A stretch of DNA of 64,000 bases from Saussurea involucrata (lineage: Eukaryota; Streptophyta; Magnoliopsida; Asterales; Asteraceae): positions 140,914,983-140,978,982 of the forward strand of contig CM066319.1 of assembly GCA_033807775.1 (NCBI GenBank), written 5' to 3'. The translations under genes were made by a program, and so were the position numbers. Shown here piece after piece: positions 22,878 to 33,108 of the stretch (the first letter of the stretch is position 1; each line of letters begins with the position of its first letter). Under the pieces are notes generated by a model, which saw only the letters and a list, made by a program, of their open reading frames with translations, ran no database searches and had not been told where the DNA came from.

Positions 22878-25800
22878 TTAAGCAAAAAGATGAGGGTATT
22901 TGGCTCTCATTTCCGATTCGGATTCCCACGTAGCATCCTGACCTCTATGATGCCTCCACTGAACTTTCACTTGCCTGATCTCCTTATTCCGCAGCACTTT
23001 GACTTTATGATCAACTATAGCTTCCGGTTCTTCCACATAATTCAATCTTTCATCGACTTGTATTTCTGGTAGGGAGACTGACTGATCTGGAGTAACCAAA
23101 CACTTTCGGAAGTTCGATACGTGAAATGCATTATGGATCCTGCTCAATTCCGGTGGAAGATCTAATCGGTAAGCTACTTCACCGATCCTTTCTGTAATTG
23201 CAAACGGTCCGATATACCTTGGGCTAAGTTTACCTTGTCTCCCAAATCGGATGACTCCCTTCCATGGCGAAACTTTTAACATTACGAAATCCCCGACTTG
23301 AAATTCCAAAGGCTTTCGACGTCGGTTAGCATAGCTCTTCTGTCTATCTTGAGCCACTTTCAATCTTTCTTGGATCTGAGTAACCTTATCGGTGGTTAAC
23401 TGAACTATTTCCGGTCCCGCTAGCTGTTTTTCTCCCACTTCGTTCCAACACAAAGGCGTTCGGCATTTCCTACCATACAGTACTTCGAACGGTGCCGCTT
23501 GTATGCTGGAATGATAACTGTTGTTGTAAGCGAATTCGATCAACGGTAAATGCTTATCCCACGATCCCCCAAAATCAACAATGCAAGCCCGAAGCATATC
23601 TTCTAAGGTCTGGATCGTTCGTTCACTCTGCCCATCTGTTTGGGGATGATACGCCGTACTTAACTTTATCTGTGTCCCCATTTCTCTTTGAAAACTTCTC
23701 CAAAATCTTGAAGTAAAACGACTATCACGATCAGAAATAATCGAGATTGGAACTCCATGCCGAGTTACTATTTCGTCAATGTACAGCTTAGTTAATCGTT
23801 CCATCGAATCGGTTTCCTTTATCGGTAGAAAATGTGCAGACTTTGTCAATCTGTCGACGATCACCCAAATAGAATCAAATCCCTTCGGAGTCCTTGGTAG
23901 CTTCGTGATGAAATCTGTGGTAATCTGCTCCCACTTCCACATAGGTATTTCTAGCCGCTGTAGCTTACCAAATGGCTTTTGGTGTTCGATCTTTACTTTC
24001 TTACAAGTATCACATCTTTCCACATACAAAGCAATTCCTCTTTTTATCCCCGGCCACCAATAGAATTGTTTAAGGTCTTTATACATCTTGTTTGTACTTG
24101 GGTGAATAGAGAAACAGGATTGATGAGCTTCTTGTAAAACACGATCACGTAACCCACCCAAACGAGGTACCCACACTCTGTTTCCCAGACACAATAACCC
24201 ACGATCATCTTTTACTAGCAATGCTGACATTCCCGCTAACCGTTCTGATTTCAGATGTTCATCCTGATAAGCCTCCACTTGGCACTTCTGCAATTCGTCT
24301 AATATATTGGGTAGGAGTTCAGTTCGTAGCGAAATAACTTTTATTGTTCCACTCCTTTCTTGACGACTCAATGCATCAGCTACTACATTTGCCTTTCCCG
24401 GATGATAAAGGATTTCACAGTCGTAATCATTCAACAATTCTAGCCATCTTCTTTGTCTCATATTTAGTTCCTTCTGGTCAAAGAGATGTTGGAGACTCTT
24501 ATGATCGGTATAAATCTGACATTTGGAACCATACAGATAATGTCTCCAAATCTTCAACGCGAAGACAACTGCTGCAAGCTTCATATCGTGCGTATGATAC
24601 TGTCTTTCATGATCCTTTAATTGTCGAGAAGCATAAGCAATAACTTTCCCACACTGCATAAGCACGCATCCCAATCCCAGTTTGGACGCATCACTATAAA
24701 CAACAAAGTCTTCCGAACCTTTAGGTAGTGATAGAATCGGCGCGCTGCATAGTTTCTCTTTCAATATCCGGAATGCCTTGTCTTGTTCTGCTTTCCATTC
24801 AAACTTCAGGTTCTTCCGGGTCAGCTTAGTCAAAGGTGTGGCAATACGAGAGAAGTCTTTTATGAATTTCCGATAGTAGCCGGCTAAACCCAGAAAACTA
24901 CGTACTTCAGTTGCTGTCTTCGGCGATTCCCACTTTTCAACTGCTTCCACTTTCATCAGATCAACTTGTAACCCTTTTTTGAAAACTACATGCCCCAGAA
25001 ACTGAACTTTTCGTAACCAAAATTCACATTTCGAGAATTTAGCATACAACTTCTCCTTCTTTAATAGCTCCAGAATCAAACGAAGGTGTCGCGCATGCTC
25101 TTCCTTGGATCGGGAATAGATAAGTATATCATCGATAAATACAATTACAAATTTATCGAGATACGGCTTGCATACCCGATTCATTAAATCCATAAAAGAA
25201 GCTGGAGCGTTCGTCAGTCCAAACGGCATCACTAAGAATTCGTGATGTCCATACCTTGTTCGAAAAGCAGTCTTTAGAACGTCTTCTTCTTTAACTTTCA
25301 ACTGGTGATAACTGGATCTTAGATCAATCTTGGAGAAATAGCAAGCTCCAACTAACTGATCGAAGAGGTCATCAATTCGGGGTAATGGATACTTGTTCTT
25401 TATCGTACGCTTATTCAGTTCTAGGTAGTCGATACACATTCTCATCGAACCATCCTTCTTTTTTACAAATAACACTGGTGCTCCCCACGGTGAAGAACTA
25501 GGTCTGATGAAGCCTTTATCGGATAGATCTTGTAGTTGTGCCATCATCTCTTTCATCTCTGGAGGTGCCAGACGATAAGGTGCACGGGCAACAGGAGTGG
25601 CTCCAGGAATCAGGTCTATACCGAACTCTACTTGTCTAACAGGCGGAAGACTATTCAAGTCTTCGGGAAATACTTCAGGGAATTCACTAACAATAGGAAT
25701 ATCTTCCATCCTATTCTTTTCTGGCTTAATATCTATCACGTAAGCCAAGTAACTCTGACAACCCTTATTCACCCACTTACGGGCTTTTATCATAGATATA

Positions 25801-27457
25801 AGGCTAGACTGATGATTCCTACGATCACCATAAATCACTACTGGTCCCTTCTCAGGTAATACCACATTTATTAACTTCTTATCACACACTATGTTAGCCT
25901 GATTCTCGGCTAACCAGGCCATTCCCACTACGACGTCAAACTCTATCAAAGTTATAGGAAACAATTGCATCGACACTCTACACTCCTCTATATTTATCAC
26001 ACAGTCATCAAATACTTCTTTAACTGACACTTGATTATCATTTGCCGTATCTACTGATAGAGCATGTTCTAGCATTTTAGGTTTCAAACACAGGCAAGCA
26101 GCAAATGTAGGAGACACAAACGATCGGTTTGCACCGGAATCAAATAACACCTTAGCACGTGTAGAGTTTATTAAAAATGTACCTGTGACCACATCCGGAG
26201 TTTCCTCCGCTTCTTTCTCGGTCATTTGAAACACGCGACCCCTGGTTACTGGCGGTTCCAGTCTTGGTATTACTGGTTTAACAATCACTGGCCTGCCTGA
26301 TGACCCACCTTGTTGTATCCTCCCCCGCGGACAGTCCGACTGAAGGTGATCCGGAGAATTGCATAAGAAACATAACCGCGTTACCTTACAATCTTTAATG
26401 ATGTGTCCGGTCTTCCCACACTTATAACACGCTCGTAAATCACCTTGGCAATTTCCTTGGTGAACACGGTTTCACTTCTGACATGGTCTTTCCTCTGGTC
26501 GAAACGGCGGACGATTATCATACCTCTGAAATCGGGACTTCTTCGGATCGTGTTGTGGTCCTTCCCACTTTCTCTTCCCGACACTTTTATCGCCAGTATC
26601 CCTTCTAATATCTCTTTCAACATTCTCTGCGGCATCAACTGCAACTGAGAAGGTATCGGGTCCTTTTGCAGTCACTAGCCTTCTGACTTCTGAGTTCAGC
26701 CCAAAGATAAACCTTTTCGTCTTCATCGCCTCCGTAGCAACGTAGTATTCTGTGAACCGAGACTTTTCCAGAAAGCTAGCAGTGTAGTCTCGAACGGATA
26801 AGTTTCCTTGTTGCAAGTTCATAAATTCCCCTTCCAGTTGTTTGACAGCTGCTTGGGGACAAATGCGTTCCTGTAGGCTATCACAAATTCTTCCCAAGAG
26901 AGGGTAGAATAAACATCAGATCCTTTAGAATGAATAAAAGATTCCCACCAATACAAAGCATCCCCTTTTAACATTGTTGTCCCATACAATACCCTATCTT
27001 CATCTGCACACTTGCTCGTCTTGAAAATAGCTTCTATTTCCTTCATCCATCTCATTGCTTTCACGGGATCCCTGTCTCCTGAGTAGGTCGGAGGTCTACA
27101 GCTCAAAAACATTTTGTAGTCGCACCTCCTTTGTACTGGTACAACAGTTGGTGTGATTAGCATTTCATCTTCCGGTCCGGGATCCGATATTCCAGTTTCA
27201 TTATGACGGTTCCGATCAAACATTGTTTGTATGCTAGCCTGCAATCTTCCCATTTCTGCCATTAGATCATCCCTGGTAACAAACTCTGTACCATGTGGCT
27301 GGACTCTGCCTCCGGCTCGACCTCCAGCTCTACCCCCGGTTCTACCCCCGACTCTGCCCCCAGTTCTGCCTCCTCTGTCCCCCGTTCCTATCGGCGGATT
27401 CGTACTATTCAGATTTCTTCCTCCTCCTCGATTCGAATTCCGTGTACCGCTTGCCAT
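22878..27457 (-). pseudogene. gag-pol of chromovirus Y (one frameshift, one stop)
   Basis: Gag starts at 27457 with a Gly/Arg-rich head, then the retrotransposon gag domain (YWWESF, WEEFVIAY). A one-base shift lies near 26860, followed by TGA at 26472-26474 just before two zinc knuckles (CYKCGKTGHIIKDC and CFLCNSPDHLQSDC). The frame then stays open for 1.1 k codons: aspartic protease (LFDSGANRSFV), reverse transcriptase (VIVFIDDILIYS), RNase H (VVYSDASKLGLGC), zinc-binding integrase head (WWPGIKRG..CDTCKKVK), integrase core (TTDFITKLP, SDRDSRFTS, HPQTDGQSERT) and a C-terminal chromodomain-like segment (VKVQWRHHRGQDATWE). The pol half is intact from 26288. Chromodomains direct integration to heterochromatin in related elements. 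The first pol codon of the usual YREL motif reads YLEL, a likely damaging change. Confidence 0.92.
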
Positions 27458-27704
27458 TCTATAGATTTAAACAAGGTTAATATACACATAAGCACATACC
27501 CTATATAACAAGGTATTCCAGTTCAAACATGTACTTGTAAGATCACAATTATACTGGCCAGGTGTAATATGAAATTACCTTACATGATGTTCCTTCTACC
27601 TTTTATACTTCATCATCCCTAGGTTCTATAATGATAGGGACATCCTACTTCACATGCTGTTTAAGTCTAGGTACAAATACAAATACCTAAATCCCTTAAA
27701 CTAA

Positions 27705-27717
27705 GGCTCTGATACCA
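27705..27717 (-). promoter_or_regulatory. primer binding site of Y
   Basis: On the minus strand TGGTATCAGAGCC, two bases after the inner edge of the right LTR at 27720. Confidence 0.92.
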
Positions 27718-27719
27718 TT

Positions 27720-29539
27720 TGTAACATCCCAATACCCATATACACAACAATTCACATAATGTAACATAACATTGATATCACAAACGAAACATCATATTAC
27801 AAGTACGGTCCCGTAGTCTTTTACAATCAGAAGAAGCCTTCCTACTACAAACTTTGTACTAAATACATACACAACATTTAATATTGTAATACAACTGCTA
27901 AACATGCCAAAATCTTCTTCATATAATCCTTCACAAAAGCTATCCATCGATTACTCTTAATCATTTGCCCTTACTCGATCCACCACATGGAATACATATT
28001 TTTAAAACAAAAATGAGGGTTAGACCTAAGGGTCTAAGTGAGAAAAATCCCTGTTACTTTGAAATCATTTATATAAACTTTATTTATATAAATCACACAG
28101 CACTATCAAATATATCAATTTGAACTCACACAACATATACCTTCCCTTCTCATTCCTCCTGGCCACATTAGTTGGTTGCAAATCAACTAATAAATTTACA
28201 ACGATGTACAACATCTACAGCCAAACAACGCTATACGGATTCTATAGCCAAACACACCGGTCCTAAGCCCGGCCAACGTATTATAACACATTATAATACT
28301 CATGTAAATATAATACCTCAATATATTATAATTCACATATACCATACATATAAACACGTACTCACCAATTATCACATTCCCAAACCATACGTATATGTAT
28401 TCCAGTTAAAAATACTTTTAAAGAAAAACTCACCTGTTTTGATTATTACACACGCTCGCAAGCTCCTTTCACAATGGTCTTATCTCTTACCACGACTCCA
28501 CAGAATCTGAAACAATTTAAGGTACATACACCTCTTTACTAACCAAACATATAAAGCCTACCAGTCCCTGTTCTCAACTGTATCACTAAACTTAACAACT
28601 ACCGGGACTACACAGAGTACCGGGACTACACAGTATCGGGACTCTGTGTAGTCCCGGTAGTTGTTAAGTTTAGTGATACAGTTGAGAACAGGGACTGGTA
28701 GGCTTTATATGTTTGGTTAGTAAAGAGGTGTATGTACCTTAAATTGTTTCAGATTCTGTGGAGTCGTGGTAAGAGATAAGACCATTGTGAAAGGAGCTTG
28801 CGAGCGTGTGTAATAATCAAAACAGGTGAGTTTTTCTTTAAAAGTATTTTTAACTGGAATACATATACGTATGGTTTGGGAATGTGATAATTGGTGAGTA
28901 CGTGTTTATATGTATGGTATATGTGAATTATAATATATTGAGGTATTATATTTACATGAGTATTATAATGTGTTATAATACGTTGGCCGGGCTTAGGACC
29001 GGTGTGTTTGGCTATAGAATCCGTATAGCGTTGTTTGGCTGTAGATGTTGTACAGCGTTGTAAATTTATTAGTTGACTTGCAACCAACTAATGTGGCCAG
29101 GAGGAATGAGAAGGGAAGGTATATGTTGTGTGATTTCAAATTGATATATTTGATAGTGCTGTGTGATTTATATAAATAAAGTTTATATAGATGATTTCAA
29201 AGTAACAGGGATTTTTCTCACTTAGACCCTTAGGTCTAAACCTCATTTTTGTTTTAAAAATATGTATTCCAGGTGGTGGATCGAGTAAGGGCAAATGATT
29301 AAGAGTAATCGATGGATAGCTTTTGTGAAGGATTATATGAAGAAGATTTTGGCATGTTTAGCAGTTGTATTACAATATTAAATGTTATGTATGTATTTAG
29401 TACAAAGTTTGTAGTAGGAAAGCTTCTTCTGATTGTAAAAGACTACGGGACCGTACTTGTAATATGATGTTTCGTTTGTGATATCAATGTTATGTTACAT
29501 TATGTGAATTGTTGTGTATATGGGTATCGGGATGTTACA
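27720..29539. repeat. palindromic (head-to-head) LTR of Y
   Basis: Positions 27720-28618 equal the first 899 bp of the normal LTR. Positions 28641-29539 are the same 899 bp inverted. Position p pairs with 57259 minus p throughout, with no net indel, and a 22-base loop (28619-28640) lies in the CCGGGACT array. By eye nine mismatches separate the arms, all in the outer half (29041-29539). The other LTR end (GGTATTACA) is missing at this side. Confidence 0.9.
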
Positions 29540-29990
29540 GCCTTATTGCGCTGTCACGGTGTGTGTGACTATAGCGTATGCCAGAAGCATGTGTCAATGT
29601 GTGCTTATCATCTTAGTGTGCTTGTTATGATTGGTATAAATGCTTTCATAACTGATTTTATAAACTGTAATATTTTGGTGTGACTTGGTGTGGAGGGAAC
29701 TCACTAGACCTCATGGTCTAACCCTCGCTTTTCAAAAACTAAAATCTTTTCAGGTAAGCAGGTAGCCGAGAGCACGTTTAGAGGTTTGGCAAGACGTGGG
29801 TCGGAGCTTGCGTTTAGAAGGAGTAGAAGAACTTCCTTTTTATGTCTAGTTAGATTTCTTAGCTGTATTTAGGGTTATTTTCGTGAACCCTGTGTTGTAA
29901 AATCTGGATAGTGTGACCATGTTGAGCCATCTTGGTGTTATGAATTAAAGAGGTAGCTTCTAGCTTGTACTTTTGGTTTGGGTTGTTACA
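29540..29990 (+). repeat. 3' LTR of X, right part
   Basis: Starts with the second copy of the Y target duplication (GCCTT, 29540-29544) and runs colinearly with 18372-18831 of the 5' LTR to GGTTGTTACA. It holds the conserved hairpin at 29700-29727. Confidence 0.9.
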
Positions 29991-29995
29991 AATCA

Positions 29996-30086
29996 TGCAG
30001 GGATTCTCTCGTTTTCCTATATCCTTTATCCATGCCTTCTTGTTACACGACCCAAGTCCTCTCACATTGATTGATACTATCTTCAT
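29996..30086 (-). pseudogene. LINE L ORF2 first 30 codons (endonuclease start)
   Basis: ATG at 30086, 42 bp after the ORF1 stop. It encodes the typical apurinic endonuclease opening MKIVSINVRGLG. It is cut at 29996 by the target duplication of X and resumes at 17419, where IQETK, the next endonuclease motif, appears. Confidence 0.85.
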
Positions 30087-30127
30087 AGAGAAACTAAGGA
30101 TTACGAGACTTACAATTTGACCGCCGC

Positions 30128-32216
30128 TCACTTACTCCTCTCCAACTGATCTTCTGCTGTTTCGGAAAATTTACCCCATTGCACCCCAATTTTTGATCCA
30201 AACTGTTCTAATCCCTCATCGATATCCAGATTTCTCAATTCGTTTGAGACGGTGACATGGTTTGAGTTACTGTTTCGCCCACTCTCCGAATTCGTGCGAC
30301 TTGATTTATCGATCGATTCCCCACTTTTCGTGCCTTTCTTCAATCCTCCTTTCCGGTTGCAATTATTTCTTGCCATTTGTTTTAGGTAGTGGAAGCTCAC
30401 CCTTCCTCTACCCAAGAAACAATTCTCTAGCCGTTTGTTCTTTACCTTGACACCTGATCGATTTTCACTTCTTGCGTTTGTTCCTCTACTTCTACTAGAT
30501 TGGGGCGCCATATCTGAGTTCGAAGAATCCCCCTGCTCACGCTGAATGATTTTTGCTTGGGCCGCATCTGTATTAATGGAGTTTATTTTTAGAGTCACAC
30601 CAGGCCTTACTTTGTTTGCAGCCTCCAATATTTTAGTTGGGCCACCTGCATCACTTGACCTTTTCTGTTTCGGCCCAAAGTGGCAGCTCACATTCTCTCC
30701 TTCCCTAAACCTATCCCCGTTGTGATTAGTTTCCCCTTCTCCTACTGTCGCCTCTGATCTGAAGAACACCTTGGAATTGGTTTCCTGAACATTGGGAATT
30801 GTAGACATGATTATGTCTCTTTCGTGTCTTGGCCCTTCATCTTCCTTCTCCTCGCCTGAATTATCCACCCGGTTGCCGTCCGGCGAAAGCCCTGTTTTCG
30901 ACCGATCTCCTCCCATTGGTTCCTTAGCTACAGTCACATCTCCATCTATCCTATTATGATTCTTTTCTTGTTTCTCCTTCTCATCGCCTTGGTTACCACT
31001 CTCTTTAGCTTCAAAGACACTCTTCTCAACCAACCATTCCTCATCACTTCCTTCCTCTCCTTCTGTCCATTCTGATGGAATCGAAGATCCCCCCGTCCTC
31101 CTCGTTCACTTCTGTTGGGTTTAAGTCTACCTCCCCCACTTGTCGTTCCAGAAAACCGCTATCTTCTTCTTCTACCTTTATCACATAGAAGATATCTCCT
31201 ACCTTAATGCTCTTCAATTCACATATCTTAGACACCAATCCTGAACTAATAAGGACCTTACCCCACATTAAGTTTGAGTTTTCCTCCATATTGAAAAATC
31301 TCGTTTTTAGGACCTTTCCCCATTTCCCTGCTATTTCCTTAAAAAATTTCTCTTTCCAGACATGTAACGTCACTCCTTCAATCCTTAACCAAAAGAGCCT
31401 ATCAGAGGGACGATAGCCTACCGACCACCTTCTTAAGTTTCTCACCCAATGGTGTATCCCATGGTCTCTGTTGGTTAGCATGTTCTCCAATGATTCCTCT
31501 GTGGCGAATCTGATAAGAATGTTTCTTCCTCCCAGAAGTTTGATTTCACAGCCTTCAAGAGCTTCCGAATCGAACATGGCTTGGATTACTTCTACATTCT
31601 CCATCTCCACTACATTTCCAACGGCACATCTTCGAAGATACTCCAACGTACAATTGTCAGCTTTCCAAGATCCCAACACCTGTTGTGGTTGTTTTGATCC
31701 TTCATTACTTTTACTCGCTCCATTTTTTACCACTTCCGCATACGTTCCCTTCTCTGGTTTCGAGTGTTCCTCCACTTTAGCTTGTCCTGTTCTCTTATTC
31801 AATTCTTTACCAGCAACAATTTCTTCTCCCTTCATCGTTCGTTTATTATTTGCTAGGAATACCCGCATCCTATATGACCCAATCCAAATATCTCTTAATC
31901 TTTTCTCTAAAATGTCAACATTCTTTATGTACTTGAAACGAACGAATCCGAATTTTTCTCCCCTTCTCAATCTCTTTTTCGCCATATAGATATCTGAGAC
32001 GACCCCGAATCTTTTGAACATCCTCCATAGGTGGCCTACTTCCCAATCCACCGGAAAGTTGTAGAACGTGAGCGAAATCTCCTTTGGATTCGTCTGACCG
32101 TGATTCAATCGGTTCTGTACTGTTTCATTATACCTAATCTCATTCCTAAACCCCGGTTCTCTCCTCTCTGCCTCACCAACGGAATCTCTCCCACTGTCTC
32201 TCCCTTTCTCTCTCAT
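30128..32216 (-). pseudogene. LINE L ORF1 (RNA-binding protein), one frameshift
   Basis: The start at 32216 lies 45 bp inside the LINE 5' end. The N-terminal region holds an RRM-like fold with LTFYNFP (RNP2-like) and KFGFVRFK (RNP1-like), as in plant LINE ORF1 proteins that bind their own RNA. The first frame ends at 31044. Coding continues in another frame to 30128, with the shift most likely in the run of six C (plus strand) near 31090. The C-terminal part is charged and low in complexity (Ser, Asn, Lys, Gly). The zinc knuckle of some LINE ORF1s was not seen. Confidence 0.8.
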
Positions 32217-32287
32217 CTCTCCCTTTTAGTCTTTATTGTTATATTATGTATTATTTTAAAATTTCTAAAAAATCTGTTAAAAATGTT

Positions 32288-32710
32288 TTAAGAGAATCTC
32301 CAACAACTATGTTAAAGTAGTAAAGTAGAAAGAAAAATGATTTTAGTAAATTTCTGCTCCAATAACCATGTTATCATGTATGCTAAAATAAAGAAAAAAA
32401 ACAAAGAAAAAAACAAAGAGAGAAGATATAAATCTCCAAATTTAGAGAAATTTCTTGTATACTAAAACTAGAAAAAAGAGAAATAATATTTTAATTAATA
32501 TATTAATTATTTTAATAATTTAATCAATGTCGGAATCTCTAAAATAAAATAGCTATTGAAGATAATTGTGATTTTTTAGAGATTTTAATTTTTAATACCC
32601 TATATAAAAAAATATATAACATAGTATTAGAGATACTAGCTAATCGATAAAATAAAAAAAATATATATAACACAGTAATAGAGATACCCTAGCTAATCGA
32701 TAAAATAGGG
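32288..32710. mobile_element. MITE with AGA(G)AATCTCCAACA-type ends, tail duplicated
   Basis: The left end AGAATCTCCAACAACTATGTTA (about 32292) is inverted in TAACATAGTATTAGAGATAC near 32616-32640. A second diverged copy of the right end with TAGCTAATCGATAAAATA follows at 32660-32707. AT-rich, no ORF. Superfamily not assigned. Confidence 0.45.
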
Positions 32711-32718
32711 TGGGTAAG

Positions 32719-33108
32719 TATTGGTCCCGAAGGGATTATACAAATACAATAGTTTGTAGAAGGGGGGTTGAATACAAACACAACTTTGGTTTTCTAAATT
32801 GTTTATTGATAAATCAAATACAATTTACAGTTTGTTGCGGAATAAGATTAAGTAAAACCTAATCTAAACAAACTTGAGAATCACTAAGTGTTCTTGCACG
32901 TAGAGAGAAAAGAGGGTATAGAAAAGTAAGGATATTTTTCTATGCACTAAGTAGTTCGGGGAAGACCACCTTCAAACTGAAGGGGCATTCCTCCTATTTA
33001 TACCCATTGTATTTAATGCATGGCAGGAGGACTTTACACATGTCAGCATATGGTTGGGCGCATGCTTCTGACTTTTAGCAAGACATGCTTTGGCCAGTAT
33101 GGTGAATT
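32719..33108 (-). repeat. truncated LTR copy, same family as W 5' LTR
   Basis: Colinear with 53711-54108 (TTGGTCCCGAAGG, CAATAGTTTGTAGAAGGGG, CTATTTATACCCATT). It breaks off after TATGGTGAA. Its outer edge is the CA end of the minus-strand LTR. The five bases outside it (GTAAG) differ by one base from the five outside the far LTR (ATAAG), so it may be the 3' LTR remnant of W. Confidence 0.7.

Larger units (their letters stand above)
21294..29539 (-). mobile_element. Tekay-type chromovirus (Ty3/gypsy) Y with a palindromic 5' LTR
   Basis: Inserted in the 3' LTR of X with a perfect GCCTT duplication (21289-21293 and 29540-29544). On the minus strand: palindromic 5' LTR (29539-27720), primer site (27717-27705), gag-pol (27457-22878), polypurine tract, 3' LTR (22839-21294). 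The chromodomain-like C-terminus and gag-pol arrangement fit the Tekay clade. Both outer ends are the same LTR terminus (GATGTTACA facing outward on both sides), which is abnormal. Confidence 0.88.
17420..29990 (+). mobile_element. non-coding gypsy-like element X (interrupted by Y and a TRIM)
   Basis: Bounded by AATCA duplications (17415-17419 and 29991-29995). It has a 5' LTR, an initiator-Met primer site, a 1.8-kb internal region without ORFs, a polypurine tract and a 3' LTR split by Y. Its primer-site leader is almost the same as that of Y over about 35 bp, and its 3' edge has the same layout (GAATTC/T..GGGACG..AATTCTTTT then GGGGAG, ATGATGTAATA). It is therefore a non-autonomous derivative, probably served by Tekay-type proteins. 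Confidence 0.88.
11779..32261 (-). mobile_element. full-length LINE L, opened by nested insertions
   Basis: The 3' end is a poly(A) tail seen as T at 11779-11786, and the 5' end is at about 32261. The 14-bp sequence TTTCTAAAAAATCT lies outside both ends (11765-11778 and 32262-32275), so the outer limits are secure. Reading 32261 to 11779 gives a short 5' UTR, ORF1, ORF2 and a 3' UTR. X (17420-29990) and Z (12114-13699) interrupt it. Removing them and their duplicated target sites leaves about 6.3 kb, a normal length for a plant L1-type LINE. Confidence 0.9.

Noticed and set aside
22890..25859. Plus-strand ORFs opposite the Y gag-pol
   Set aside because: Shadow frames of a well-recognised minus-strand polyprotein.
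21746..29087. Three 112-codon ORFs at 21746-22084, 28172-28510 and 28749-29087 (reverse) with the same protein
   Set aside because: They are copies of one stretch of the Y LTR and its inverted arm; no domain, and the repetition is explained by the LTRs.
27720..29539. Assembly mirror artefact as the explanation for the Y palindrome
   Set aside because: Perfect GCCTT on both sides, colinear X sequence beyond, and clustered differences between arms argue for a real structure, though long reads should confirm it.
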